Below, one piece after another: positions 47,701 through 61,100 of a stretch of 64,000 nucleotides of DNA (its first letter is position 1; the number at the start of each line of letters is the position of its first letter). The stretch is taken from contig CM055200.1 in NCBI GenBank assembly GCA_029224185.1, positions 6,198,433 through 6,262,432 on the forward strand, given 5' to 3'. The stretch is from Karalla daura. Lineage: Eukaryota > Chordata > Actinopteri > Chaetodontiformes > Leiognathidae. The translations under genes were made by a program, and so were the position numbers. The notes below the pieces were generated by a model. The model did no database searches, was not told the DNA's origin, and saw only the letters and a list, made by a program, of their open reading frames with translations.

Positions 47701-48425
47701 GAAAGGACACACAGTTAGAGAATGGTAAATAAGTAGCCTCATCTGCCTCTCCGACTATCCCTACATACAAGCTTACTTCCCAAAAATGTTATTGGGTAAT
47801 ATTTCACAAATTCTGCAAGGGGCACAAACGTTTAATTCATCAGCACAATGTGAAAAAACACTGATGTCCTTTGAGTCAGCATCACTTTGCCCTGACACAC
47901 ACCAGACCGTCACAAGCTGCACTGCATGGTGGGTATTGTGGGAGTCAGGTTTTCATAAGGACACAGCACAACCGACTAAAAACAGTCTGGTCTGACAATG
48001 TTTTTTTTGGAGGGGGGGGGGTGCTGCGCTCAAACCAGCAGGGTTCTCTCTTAAAGAACTTGAGAACAGATGCGATGATAAGGAGCCAGTGGAGACTGAG
48101 ATAAAGGGAAAATGTGGGAGAAACCTACAGAGACAGACGCTCTCTGATCTGCCGCACTGATCTCCAGCCACAGACACCAGGAGAAATGAAAAGAACTGCC
48201 AGTGCTGATTAAGTTTGGCTGTATATCACGCAAAAGAAGAAGAAGAAGAAGAAGGAGGAGAAGGAGAGGGAGAAGGAGAAGAAGGAGAAGCAGAAGAGAG
48301 GGGCGTGAGACGCCAGACTGTTCTCCCTGAGACCAGGGAGAAAAATCTCAGCCCAGAGACTCAAGGTGATAACTCTCCTGACTTTAGCAGAATCTGCAGG
48401 CCTGGTCTGGTCTGTCTGTGTGCGT

Positions 48426-48496
<71 letters not shown>

Positions 48497-49036
48497 CTGG
48501 TGCACTTGTCCACAGTGTGTTAGGACACTGTCCGTCTCCCCTGACAACGTGCAAAAATAGACCTGCACAGTGGGGCCACATGACCGCCCGGTTGCCACAG
48601 CAATCAAGCGCTGTTGTCGTGGCGATCCCATGGTGATCCGTGTGTACGGCCAACGCAGGAAGTGATTTACGCGGCGGTGGTCTCTCTGGACCGCGCCACC
48701 TTAATTAACACACACGTGAACGCCCGCACGCACAGAGGCGCGCACACGCCCGTAAAAAGCACGCAGACTCCACGCACACGCACACACACATACACACACA
48801 CACACACTGTATCAGATGTATCTCCTTGTGTCTGAGTGCCTTCTTCCTGGTATTGATTCCACACACACACACACACACATACATGCTTATTGGAAATCAG
48901 TCACCGACAGAATGGGTTTTCTTCTGACCCCGGTGACCTCGGCGCGCATGTCAGCCGATCCGAGCAGAAATGAAAGGCGTCATAGAGTCGTTCGGTTACG
49001 TGCGTATCGTAGGCGGGTGGGTTCGGCGACAAAAAA

Positions 49037-49073
<37 letters not shown>

Positions 49074-52000
49074 GAACGTGGTCGGTGACGCGTCAACCTT
49101 CAGCACGTCTCGTCAAATAAAAGCTGATTGGTAACGCGCTGACCTTTCGGGGGCTTTCAGAGAAAACCGGCTGAAGCAGCAACTCTGCCGGTGGGTTGAA
49201 CAGAGCAGGAAACATCACCACGTGTGTCTACGCCGACTCTGCAGCCGCGGCCCAGCGCTAATTGACTCTGCCGGGGTCTAAATAAGGTTAAAACGCAAGC
49301 AAAGTCCCCGTTGGCTGGTCTTTACAAACAGCCCTTCATTTGCTGTCAGTTGTTTTATGGCCTCCCAGTGTTATCCTCCTCCCCTGCAGCCCTTGTTGTT
49401 TTTCCTTTTTTGCCTCTCCACTGCAAAGACCGATTTACTGATCAATACAGTCCAATCTTATCCACTGTGCGCGTGCATGTGTGTGTTTGTGTGCGTGTGT
49501 GTGTGTGTGTGTGGGACCTTGAAGACGAGCAGGATGAAGAGCAGCAGCAGGATGATCTGGACACTGATGACAAAGAGCTGAGAAAAGAGGTGAGCCAGCA
49601 TCGTCTCCAGAGAGCTCACACCTGGTGGAAATACAGAGAGAGAGAGACAGAATATTTCATTATACATCAGGGGTAAATGTACACACACAAAGGTCAGCCC
49701 CATCTTATCTGAGTCTCAGTGGCTGTGACAATCAGTCCGACGACATGTTACATAACGACTGAACAAATAACTGTCGAAAGCTTCCTATCGGGTTATTAAT
49801 CTTTGTAAACATGATAAAATCAATCATTCATGAGGAGGAAAAAGAACCATCTCTGCTGTCTGTGTCCTCGCTGCTTCCCATCACATCCTCCTCTGATCAT
49901 ATTCCTCCCTCTACTGGTTACATCTCAAATTACACCAAAGATGCACTGATTGGATTTGGCTGAAAACTGCACACTCTGAATGTTAAATCTGGTCTCCTCA
50001 AGACTATCTCAACTAACCAAACGCTGCACTTTTAAGACTTTGGATAAGATGTCAAAATCCAAGAGCTCCTCTTGATGAAACTAAAACGCGAACCTGTATG
50101 AGAATTGGCGGCAGTTTCATATGTGCTTCTGCAACATACTTTATTTTTTCAATCTGCTCACTCCAAAGACACTATGTGCGTAGAATTGGAAGTGGGTGAC
50201 CTCTCACCTGCCACCCAGGATCTGTCCAAAAGCCCCTCCTTCCTCTCCAGGACGAAGGAGAGAGCTGTCAGGCCCACGGCCAGGTAAAAGGTGATGCTGC
50301 AGAGAGAGCAGAGTGTAGACAACACGTTTAGAAACAAGATTCGATTGAGTTCGCGCCTCCAGAGCAGATGTCCGACCTCATAGCGCATTGTACTGACCTG
50401 AGCACAGCCCCCGGGGTCACGAAGGTGGTGAAGTCCGTGTTTTTGCTGCCGTAGATCGGCTCCTCAAACTGCAAGGCGACAGCAGCAGAGGGTGTGAGTA
50501 AAATTAGATATAGAGTGAGTAAGATTTCATGCAGGTGAAGGTTTTACCTTTATGGGCAGGGCGACCAGATATGACATGCTGCCCAGCTTGTGATCCACAA
50601 ACGCCTGAAAGCAGAAACACATTGCTTCACAAACTCAAAAAGACACATTTACTGTAGAAGCACTGTATCTGAATTGCATCAGAATTGGAACATGAGCCCA
50701 TCCTCACAACTGCAGTAGTGTTTTTCACATCACTATATAGAGCAGAAACATACTAGGCTGTTTGTTTTGCCTTAGAGCCAAGGCCCTCAGCCAAACATCC
50801 TTCATTATGTGTAAGTGCTTTTAGTTCTGACAGCTCTGTCAGTCTGGAGGCAACTCTGTTATGCTGTGCCACACATTCTGATGGTATCTCTTTGATAAGT
50901 GTCGGGACATTAATAACCATCAGTTTCTACCTGAAAGGCCTCGTGGAGTTTCTTCTGCAGCATCATGGCAACTTGTCGATCTAGACGGAGGATTCACAGC
51001 CAAAAACAACAAGATGAGCTCCTCAGATCCACAGCAGGCGATAACTGTGTCATGCATGCTGACACAGCTCTCTTATTATTATTCATTCACACAGCATATG
51101 TTAATCCTCATGCATTATACAAATACAAGAAGCGAGTATGTTCAATCGTTTCACAATATACCAATGGTATTATATAATGGCTAAAAGAAAATCACATGGT
51201 ATAATATTACTTCAGCTTTAAATTTCTTGAAACTGGACGCCATCCAAGCGTGATAAAATCAACTCGTTCTGAGGGCGGCATGTTTTGCTTACTTGTCAGG
51301 TCCAGCCAGACATGAACTGATCCTCCATCGACCACCTCTTTGGAAACTTGGTGCTGGAGCATCCTGCAAAACCACACACGTTTTCATCAACTGAAGAGCC
51401 TCCAGATAGCACGTCAGTGACAACAGCCCAGCAGCACTGGACTGTGAATGCTGCAATCTGAGCGAAAACTCGGAGATGGTCTGAATATTCTCATACACTT
51501 GTGTGTGTTTTAAGCATCACATTAAAGGACACAGAGCTGCAGCAGGGTTGATGTATGCAGCAATGAGAAGGCGGCCCAGAACAAGTCTTCACCTTCTGAA
51601 GAACACATCCTGATATAGGGATATAGGGAACAGCTTTGAACTACAGAGGAAGTTTGGTTATATAAGCTCATAAAATACGTCACACACACCACCATCGAGG
51701 TGGTGCCTTTTTAGTTTCTGGGGTAACTGAAACAATGCTCTTGGCCTCGATGTGACACAGTAACTTGGCTTTGTTTCTGCTGTGTGGCGGATCTGTTGTC
51801 TCGCTCCTCTAATTTGTACGAAACATCTTTGCAATCCAAAACCTGCCGCCGCCTTCTCCTGCTCCGGTGCTTGGAGCTGTGCAGCGTCTACACACAGACG
51901 ACAGACACGAGTGGCAGGCGTGTGGCGCCCAGCCAGGAAAACTATGGATTTCCCTCTTAGCTTCTGGAGAGGCTGTGCAGGGCTGCAGCCAACGATTTAA

Positions 52001-55000
52001 CATCAGTTCAATCGAGTCAATTTGCACGACATCAAAATAGTGAAATCACATAAGCATACGAAGCCCTTGGACAAATACTGTTGCTGTTTATGTCTATTAT
52101 TTAGAGACGTGTGTGCACTTTTAATCCTATCACACCACATTGGAGCATATCTTAAGTAACAAACAGAAAATAACAGGTAAGGTTTTTTTTTAGTCCTCCT
52201 CAGGAACCCTGCTGTCACATGAACGGCACATGATCAGTAGGAAGCAGGCGTTTGATTGGCCTGCGCTACGTTGCAACCTGCAAGGTGTGTTATGGACAGG
52301 AAGGACCAGACCGTCTACCCGATCCTCAAACACACACACACACACACAATGAAGTGCACACAAGTATCAACAGAGCTGTGATTCACACCTAAAGAAACAC
52401 CCCGTTGCCCTTTCCCCTCCAGGGTTGAGTCATCCTCACATGATAGTGGTTCGGAGGTGGGTGCTGGCGGGGTTTGATTTATGTGTGCCTGTGTGTGTGT
52501 GTGTGTGTGTGTGTGGGAGAAAAACAAAGACTCAGATTGAGTGAATGGGAAACAGGGAGACAGATATGGAAACTATATGCAAAGGAGGGAAAGTTCTACA
52601 TTTGCATTTAAGGAAATTCATGAATTTCCTCCTTTTCGCTTTACTTTCAAGATCCATCGGCTTTGAAGCCAGGATGGAGCCCTTCATTTTCTACACTGGA
52701 AGGGAAGTGTTTTTCTTAAACCCCTCTACTTCATTCTACATCATTTACAGGCAGTGAAACAGTGACTGCAGGCACACAGAAGCACATTTGGAATCTATAT
52801 GAATGAAATGTAATTAAACAAATGCGCATGTGCATCTTCACTGTTCATGTTACTTGGTATAGCCATATGGACCTTTTCCTGCTTAAAGGCATTGTACTTT
52901 GTTACATATATATATCTATAAAAGTGTTGTAATGTACAATTTTTAATTGTTTTGTCTGTGTTTTTTCAACGTCTTGTTCCCATGTGAATAAAGGCCATAT
53001 AAAGGGTATGCTGTCTGAATGCGTCACGCCGGCTGATTCATGGGGCCGCTCTGCTCCTCTGCACCCGGTGTTTAAATCCTTTCCACGCACACAAACAGAG
53101 TCAGGTGCATAGCGACGGCCTGCGCCGAGACGCGTCTGAAGAGAAGCTCCCCGAAGGCGAGCCGCATGAGGAGGGACGAAACGCTCTCGGCCGAGAGGAG
53201 AGCAGAGCGGAGCGGAGGGGTCGAATTGCCTCAGACGCGTCCAGGCATGTTTGGCATGAGACACGTTTTATTTTCTGTTCGCCTGCAAACGTTTTCCACA
53301 CATAAGCAGTGATAAGACACAGGAAGTTAGCTACTCGCTACAGTTCCTGTATATGCATGTGTGCATATCAAAATGGCGCTCCTGGGCACCAACACTTACA
53401 TGAAGGTGGGTGTGTCTATCCCAGCCCCTGCAGCACATGTTGTGAATATTGTGTGAATGGAGTGACTCATGTCCTTAATACTTTTTGAGTGGTTATGAGA
53501 ATTGACGTACTCCAAATACCATTTACCATATATTTCAGCAAAATGCACCATATGTGCGCTGTAAGAGTAAGACAAATATATTTAGTAGTATGTAATATAA
53601 CATCTTAATTTAGGATTTCATGGCAGGGATCTATGGATGTCTGGGACTCTTGCAGTGAAGCATGGAAGTGAACACATAAGCTTCTTAATTATCAAAACCT
53701 TTTTTTTAAGTATTTACAGATTAACTATTAAATGTTTATAATATGAAAGGAGATAACCAGAAATAACTCTTCTTACCTTTTCGTCAGGTAGCTCGTGAAG
53801 TTCTTGCCGAAGCCGATGACGCCCCAGTACTCTGCGTCCCTGATCCCGTCAAATGCATCCTGGTGAGACAAGGGCACCTGTTGGAAAGAGAGGAGCAACA
53901 TTTCAAGGTCAAATCTCTCAAAGTTTTTCTAAAGGACAGAAACATTCGAAAGAGGAACAAATTAAGATTTGTCCGATTTGCACCGATAAATGAGTGCTGC
54001 TTTACGATGTCTGCGCACCAGCTCGAGAGGTTGTTCAAAGGTTCACTTCTGGGGTCACGTACTGAACTGAACATGATTTGCTCCTTGCTCGCTCTTGGCT
54101 AATCCTTGCTCGCTCTTGGCAAATCTCGTTTTGCTTAGAGTCAAATTAATCTAGTTGAAGGGGAGAAGGGCATACTCCGTATTTTTGCTCTGCAGCTGCC
54201 ATTCAAAAATGAATCGTCGATCGAAGGCTGTAAATGCTTTCCAGCCGCAGCTTTTCAGCAAGTGGATGCGCTCGGCTGAAGATGGTAAAGCGAAACGGGA
54301 ACCGCCTGGTTCCTCTTTTGGAAAAAACATGAGCACGAGTGTGACTGAGCCCAGTGAAAACGAGGCCTGAGCGGTACCTGGGTGACGCTGGTGTTGTCCA
54401 GGAAGGTGAGCAGCGTTTGGCTGTACGCAGTGGGAGAGGTCTCGTTGTTGACCACGGCCACCTGGATGCCCCTGGGGTCTCCTCCCACACACAGGCAGAT
54501 GAGGGACACCTGGATGACGGGGAGCAGGAACTGGAAGCATAGCGAGCTGCCAACACAGCAGGGGAGGGTAACACTCGTCAGATTTAACACTGATCACTCC
54601 TTTTATTGCTTACATTTCCTCTTCTTCTTCTTCTTATTATTCATTCTCTTCTGCATTTTTTTTTACGGTTTATAGCTAACATAGATAACAAAATCACTGA
54701 GAGGACACATGTAAATTAGACCTGAGTCAGCATGCTATTACTTTTCACGAAGGGTTATGAATTTTTCGCCAGGTCATTTGTGAAAAACTGTGAAAGAAAT
54801 CCCTATGCAAAATTAAAGGTACTGGAAGCAAATTGCGTTCTTCATTCATATTCATATTCCATTCACTTCTTTCCTATTCCTGAAGAATTGCATCACTCCT
54901 GTGGGAATTTACTTGTTAGGAAACGACACTCTTCCTTGCCGTTAATTGGTGACAACATACCCGGGAAGTCTCTTCATCCGCACCATTGTTTTGATCATGA

Positions 55001-58000
55001 GGGCGGTGATGTTTCTCCACTTCGGTAGCATGTGTCGGGCTCGCACCTTCCAGTCCGCTGGAGATGCAGAAACACAGAGGAACTCAGGTGCTGGACTGTG
55101 ACTAGGTACGTTTACGTGTCCTCTCGTGCTTTTATTTTTTTTTAATCGTTTTTCATTTTGCACATGTATATTGACACGGGACAAACACGTAAGAAGTCGT
55201 GTGTTGACATACAGTGATATAAAAGCAGTACCTGAATACTTGGGGAGTTCGTCTGCAGCTCCAGACCCGATCCCGAGGATTGGTCGGCTCTCATCCCTCC
55301 CACTCTCGAACGACTGGCTGTTCTCCAGCAGCGCCCCCGGTGGACTGGACTCCCGATTGGAGTCGTTCTGGTCCGACGTCTCACACAGCTGCAGGAAGGC
55401 ATGCTCCAACGTCTGCGGCACAGGTTAACAACACATCAACGCTGGCTCTGACCGCCAGTGTCAAATGCTTTTCATTTTCATTCTTTTCGTTTTTCATCTT
55501 GAAACGCGAGCCTCGTCGATGTCTGAACCTTGAATCTCACTCGGCTCTGAATGAAGCAGTGAATCATCTTGATTCTCCATGCCCTGACTGCCAGCCAGCG
55601 CCCCTGAGAGGCTGCATGTCCCAGGAGTGTTTTCACAGAGTACTCACTGTTGCACTGTGCTGCTTCATTACTGCGTCTGGAGTGCCCTCAGCCAGCAGGC
55701 GGCCGTTTCTCATGAGCCCCACCTGCAGCAAGGGGATTTATTTAATGAATTTAGTTTTCATTTAATAAATAAACTTCAATAAACTTCACTTTGTTTAAAA
55801 CATCAACAACAACAACAACAACAACAACAGTCTATTCCTGGATATTGTCCTGGAGATTAAACCAGTGCTCCACAGATTCCATTTTGGTAGCAGAACGCAG
55901 GGATAGATTCAACCACCTGAGGTCAATTTTAATCAGGGTTTCATTGACTTTTTGAAGCGACAATATGGACAGAACATTTACCGTGCAGCTGCCACCAGTT
56001 TATTCAAGCATGAGACATATTTCATCCTTTATGTGTGTGTGTGTGTGAAAAGAACAGGTCACAGCAGCCACTCATGAATCAAAACTCCCAAAGCTATTCA
56101 CGTCTCGCCCCTGCAGACAATGCGGAGCACCTGAATACCGCGGCAAGTCTCGATCAAAACAAAATGTGGTGATCCTGAGAGAGCGAAGCAACAGCGATGC
56201 AAAGCTCAGGCATGGCACCAGAGTGACGTGCTGCTCACTCAGCTTGGCCTGGCACAGATCTGCGGCACAAACTGAAAAAAAAACCAGCAAAAGAAACAAC
56301 CGTGCTCTGCCTCGGTCTGCGTGGAAACTGCAACCATTGCTGCGTTAGCCTGAGCAGTCTGACTGGTTTCAGTGGAGAGTTTCTGCCTCATTGTTTTTCA
56401 TGCAGCCGCATCAGAGGACAAAGTGACCTTGGGCCTCATTTTTGCGCTGCCTGCGATGTGCAGTAATGCAGTTCGTGCAGAAATCCGAAAACCACACAAA
56501 CAAGTCGCCGCTGTCCCACCCGAGTTCAAGCGTGGTGTGTTTTTTGAGGAAACATGCAAATGTTTTCACACATACTACACACACACACACACACACGTCT
56601 TGACATGGAAACGCAGCACGAAAGTCGAACTATTTACTCCTTTCCTGAACTCCTGCATGGCTAGAAAAGCTTCTTAGGCAGAGTTTAAACCATCATGGGA
56701 CGACACCGGTGAAACAAAGACTGAACTCATGGAGCGGCTGGATTTATGCTGAGCCAAGCATTAGTTTGCCCGGCACTGATGGTGACATGGGTGTTAAATG
56801 TTCTGTACAGATTGGCTGCGTGCTTGGTCTGCTTCCTTCTCTTTTTTCTTCGTTCTTTTTCCACTGAAATCTCTACACAAGTGAAACCATCGACTGGTTA
56901 AATGTGTGGCTTCCGCTTTTTGCACAGATTTGGAGCAAAGATTTCAATCAGCAGCAGCATCAAAAGTCCAAAGTTAAGACCAGTTGTTTTATCTCACACA
57001 CTGTGATCAACTGATAAAAATCATGTTGTCATATAGCCAGTAAACCACTATCAGGCTCTATGTCTTATGTGCTTAAAAGACTTAAGCTTTTTATTTGCTG
57101 CATGTCACAGGCAGTGAAATACTGCTTATAAAGGTCAGAAAATATGAAGAAAGAAAGAAGAAAAATCAATAAACAATGTGCATAAATGAATATTTTGTGC
57201 TGCACATTTTAATTTTGAATATTGAACAGGAAAAAAAAGAGTCTGTGAAGAAAACAGACACATAAATAGACATAAAGAGCAAAGAAATGCCACAGTTTAA
57301 TGGGTGTGGTTACGTCTGACTCCAGTGTACAAGCTCGGGGCACTTTAGGGTCTCCAATCAACGTTAATGCATGTTTGTGGACGATGAGAGGAAACCCAGA
57401 GCACCCAGAGGAAACCCACAATAACACATGGAGAACATGCAACCGAGACACAGAAAGTGCTGAGAGTCTCCTTGAAAACACACTGCACTTAAAGGATGCG
57501 GCCAAGCTCTTGTTCCATCCTTTTCTTAGCGATAAATGGCTTTAAAAGATGAAAACCCACAACGTGTGGGTCCATCTGTCAGGACGCTCAGACTTTCCTG
57601 CTCTGACATGAGTCTTCAATCTGGGTCAGCGAAACCTTTTTAGTTTGTTTACACAGCTTAACCGTTGTCCCAAACATTACTGCGCAACATTTATGACACA
57701 GGAGCGAACTGCGCTTTTTGTTTTGGGCCTCGGCAGAGCATTAATACACATCTGGTGCTCTAATACCAGATTATAGTGGGATTAAATCAAACAAACTACG
57801 ATGTTCATTATGTTGAAATCGTCACACCGGGGCTCACTGGAAAATGACCGACGGGCTGTTTTGTTTCTCCGTTTGCTCCCATTCGGAGGCTGCTTTTGTC
57901 CCTCCTGTCAAAGCCAATCAAGAATAAACTGCATCTCACATGTTGACACCCAGCACATATCAATAGACTCACTGTGTCTCTAGAAAGGGGCGAAACATGA

Positions 58001-58091
58001 GGGCTCCTATCCCCCAATCCTGCTTGTGAATGCACATTTCTGTTTAATTTGTCATTGTGGGTTTACAACCATGGGTTCTCCATGTATGTGA

Positions 58092-58158
<67 letters not shown>

Positions 58159-61100
58159 ATGGCAGCGTTATCTCACCACGTTGGCTTGCCGGGCCTCCTC
58201 TATGTAGTGTGTGGTGATGATGACCGAGACTTTCCCCGTCTTCACAATCTCCACCAGATGTTGCCAGATCCTGGAAAGGAGACGCAAGAAAGCCAAACAA
58301 ATTACGTAAGACTTGACCTGCTTGTTAGGAGATTTTTTTTTTTTTCCTAGAATCTTAGTCTGAAAAAGTGCCGGCCAAATGTCTGCTCCGATGAGGCTTA
58401 GTGCCGCTGTTGCACAATGAGACTGGAGCAACACACGGAGAGAGGGAGAAAAGGTCTCTGCGCTTTATTTTCTCAAACACATGCATTCAATTAATACACT
58501 CAATGTCCTTGTTAAACTACAGTTTCTCAGAACATTATGAGATGCCAGCAGAAGCTTCTTAAACTGTCACTGATGCATTTTTATTGTCCAAAAGCTTTTT
58601 ATCGCCCGTATCATGTGGTGTTGAGTGTCTCCTGATGGCCAATGTGAACTGTCTCTAAAGACCCGAGAACACGGCTTATCACGCAAGATTACAATCTATG
58701 TAAGAGCTCTTGGTTATTGATTGATCACGTTGCCTTTCTCCACATCAGGGCTCAGTGATACCATTATCACTCACTCGGTCTTACTTTTGAATTATTTTTT
58801 CTCTCAAAAAAATAACTTGTCGTATTGAGTCTGATGGGACTGATGGATTCACCATCAACTGAACCAGTTCTGCAAATTCATGCATGTCTGTCTGGTGTCT
58901 TGAGTCATTGTTGGGTAGCATGGTGGTATGATGGGTAGCACTGCTTTCTCAGAGCAATAAAAGGCCCTGGTTTGACTCCCAGATCACACTGAAAGCCTTT
59001 CTGTGTGGAGTTTGTACATTCTCCTCATGTCTCGGTACCCTGGAACTTATTTAGGGTACTTATTTAGGGTATTTAGGGTCCAGGGTGTGTTTTCTGCCTT
59101 TACCCTGTGAGTGCTGGGATCGTACCAACACAGAGTACCCACGATACAGACACTGGAATGACAACAGAGGGGCGAGCATACTTGGCCCTGAGCACAGGGT
59201 CGACTCCGACTGTGGGCTCGTCCAGGATGAGCAGCTCGGGATTCTGCAGCAGAGCCGCCCCCAGGGACACCCGGCGCCTCTGACCGCCACTGCAACACAC
59301 ACACACACACACGCACACACACGTACACGCAGGAAACAGGTGAGAAAACAAAACAGAGCCAAAGGGCGACAAAGATGAATCTTCTCCCACATTCCTGATC
59401 ATTTCGCAACTGATAATCCACCTCGCCTGTGCGCTCTGCATGCCTCTCACTCCTGAGGGAGGCGGCGGGGAAACCTGCAGGACCAACCTGCCTGACAACA
59501 CCCGGGGAGACGAAAAACACCTGAACCAGAAAACTCTGAAGAAACTGACCAAGTGACCTCATTTATTGCCGACGTTACTGAAAAACAAACTTTTTCTCAG
59601 CGTGCCGTCTCGGGCCTACTCTGTACTCGAAGGCAAAACGAGGAAGGGCTCAAGGTCACAACAGCTGATGAGTCTTGCATGCTGCTCGGCGTGTTTATTC
59701 ATACCAGGAATAGCATTCATATTAACGTCTCATTACCGACCTGCGTGTCATCCGAAGCTGCAGATGAAGTCAGAGACACAATTTCACGGTGAAACCTCCT
59801 CAGCAGCAGCCTCAGCTGCAGCGGAGTAACACTCCAGGTCGTTACACCACAGGAGACATAAATATTGAATGGACGGCTAATGAATGTTGGTTCGAGGGTC
59901 CTGGAATCAGCGTGACTTGTCCATCGTTCTACTGCAGAAGACAAAAGGGCCGGGAAGCACTCATACAGCTCTCCATCACTGTCTGAGAGACTGCAGACGG
60001 CTCACCCCTTATCTAACAAGACGAAAAGTCACGACACCAAAAATAACTTCGGCAGAAATATTTGGTGAAACGCCAGATACTGCATTGCTCGATCCTTTCC
60101 TTTAATGGCTTGAGAATGAGACTCGAGGAGCGCAGGTTGAAAGTTTCTCTCCAACAACGGCAGAATGAGTCGTAAAATCCCCAGCAGGAAGCTGACGAGG
60201 AACTATACGTGCGTGATAACCATGCTGCTCGGTTAAATTAGGCATCAGACAAAGACAGTGAGAAAAAAGTGTCAGTTATCTTATGAAATTCTCAGAAAAA
60301 CCTGTTGCCTTGCTGTATTTAATCTGATTATAGACTCTGTATGTTTTTTTTTATATCTCCCTCAGTCAGAGTGGTATTGTTTTATGGCCTGCTGGGTTTA
60401 CAACCCATGGGAGCGAGGGGGATTATGTTTGTCTGTGCGCGTACAGTCATTTGGGTGTCAAAGTCCACGGGCACATATGTAGACAGCTGTAATGGCCCTA
60501 TTACTTCCATAAAGAGGCTGCATCCAGAGATATTGTTGACTTTGGCTTCAGTTCATTGCACACAACACCTGAACCTAACATCCATAAACCATGTCGGTGA
60601 ATGTGTTAAGCCGTGCTCAAAGAGGCAAAGATGAATCTATGATTTGCATTATATCCGCTGCATGACATCTGATATGTGCCTTGGTGGTACGTATCACAAA
60701 CGCCGAGATCAGGTTTCCTACGCTGCTCTCACCTGAGATTTCGGACCAGGCTGTGCTTCTGAGGTAGATCCAGAAAGTCAATGAGGAAATTCATGCGGGC
60801 CTGGGTTTCCTTGTTTGTCATGCCGTGGATTCGGCCAAAGAAGGTCAGGGAGTCGCTGATGGTGAACTCATTGTACAGAGCCAGATCCTGCAAAACACAG
60901 AGACGCACGTCTCAGAGACCAAACGTGTCAACTTATTCGCACACACGCACTGTTTGATTAGTTTGTGGATTTCTGTGCTGCTCTGCATGACGAGGCAAAG
61001 TTCAACTAAAGCGAGGCGACTGTGTTGCACCTTGGGAACCAGACGTGGTGTCTGGTTTCCTCCTCGCCGTTTCCCACAGGGGCCAATGTGAAGCCAAGGG

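Larger units (their letters stand above)
47232..49517. other. abch1 intron e16-e17 with several simple repeats
   Basis: Holds a GAA/GGA purine tract (48233-48300), a (GT)n of about 60 bp (48432-48492), CA tracts (48776-48808, 48861-48878), a (GA)n (49041-49071) and a CpG-rich patch at 48.9-49.27 kb. No exon seen. Confidence 0.6.

Noticed and set aside
52902..53264. 120-residue minus-strand frame in an abch1 intron
   Set aside because: Only reflects the CpG-rich patch; no domain, no fitting splice phase.
54352..54542. Plus-strand frame of 62 residues
   Set aside because: Antisense image of abch1 exon e9.
58914..58985. tRNA gene
   Set aside because: A- and B-box-like motifs are present but the sequence does not fold as a cloverleaf and continues into a known type of SINE body.
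59046..59085. Internal telomere-like TTTAGGG repeats
   Set aside because: Only three imperfect units next to a SINE-type element, better read as its tail.
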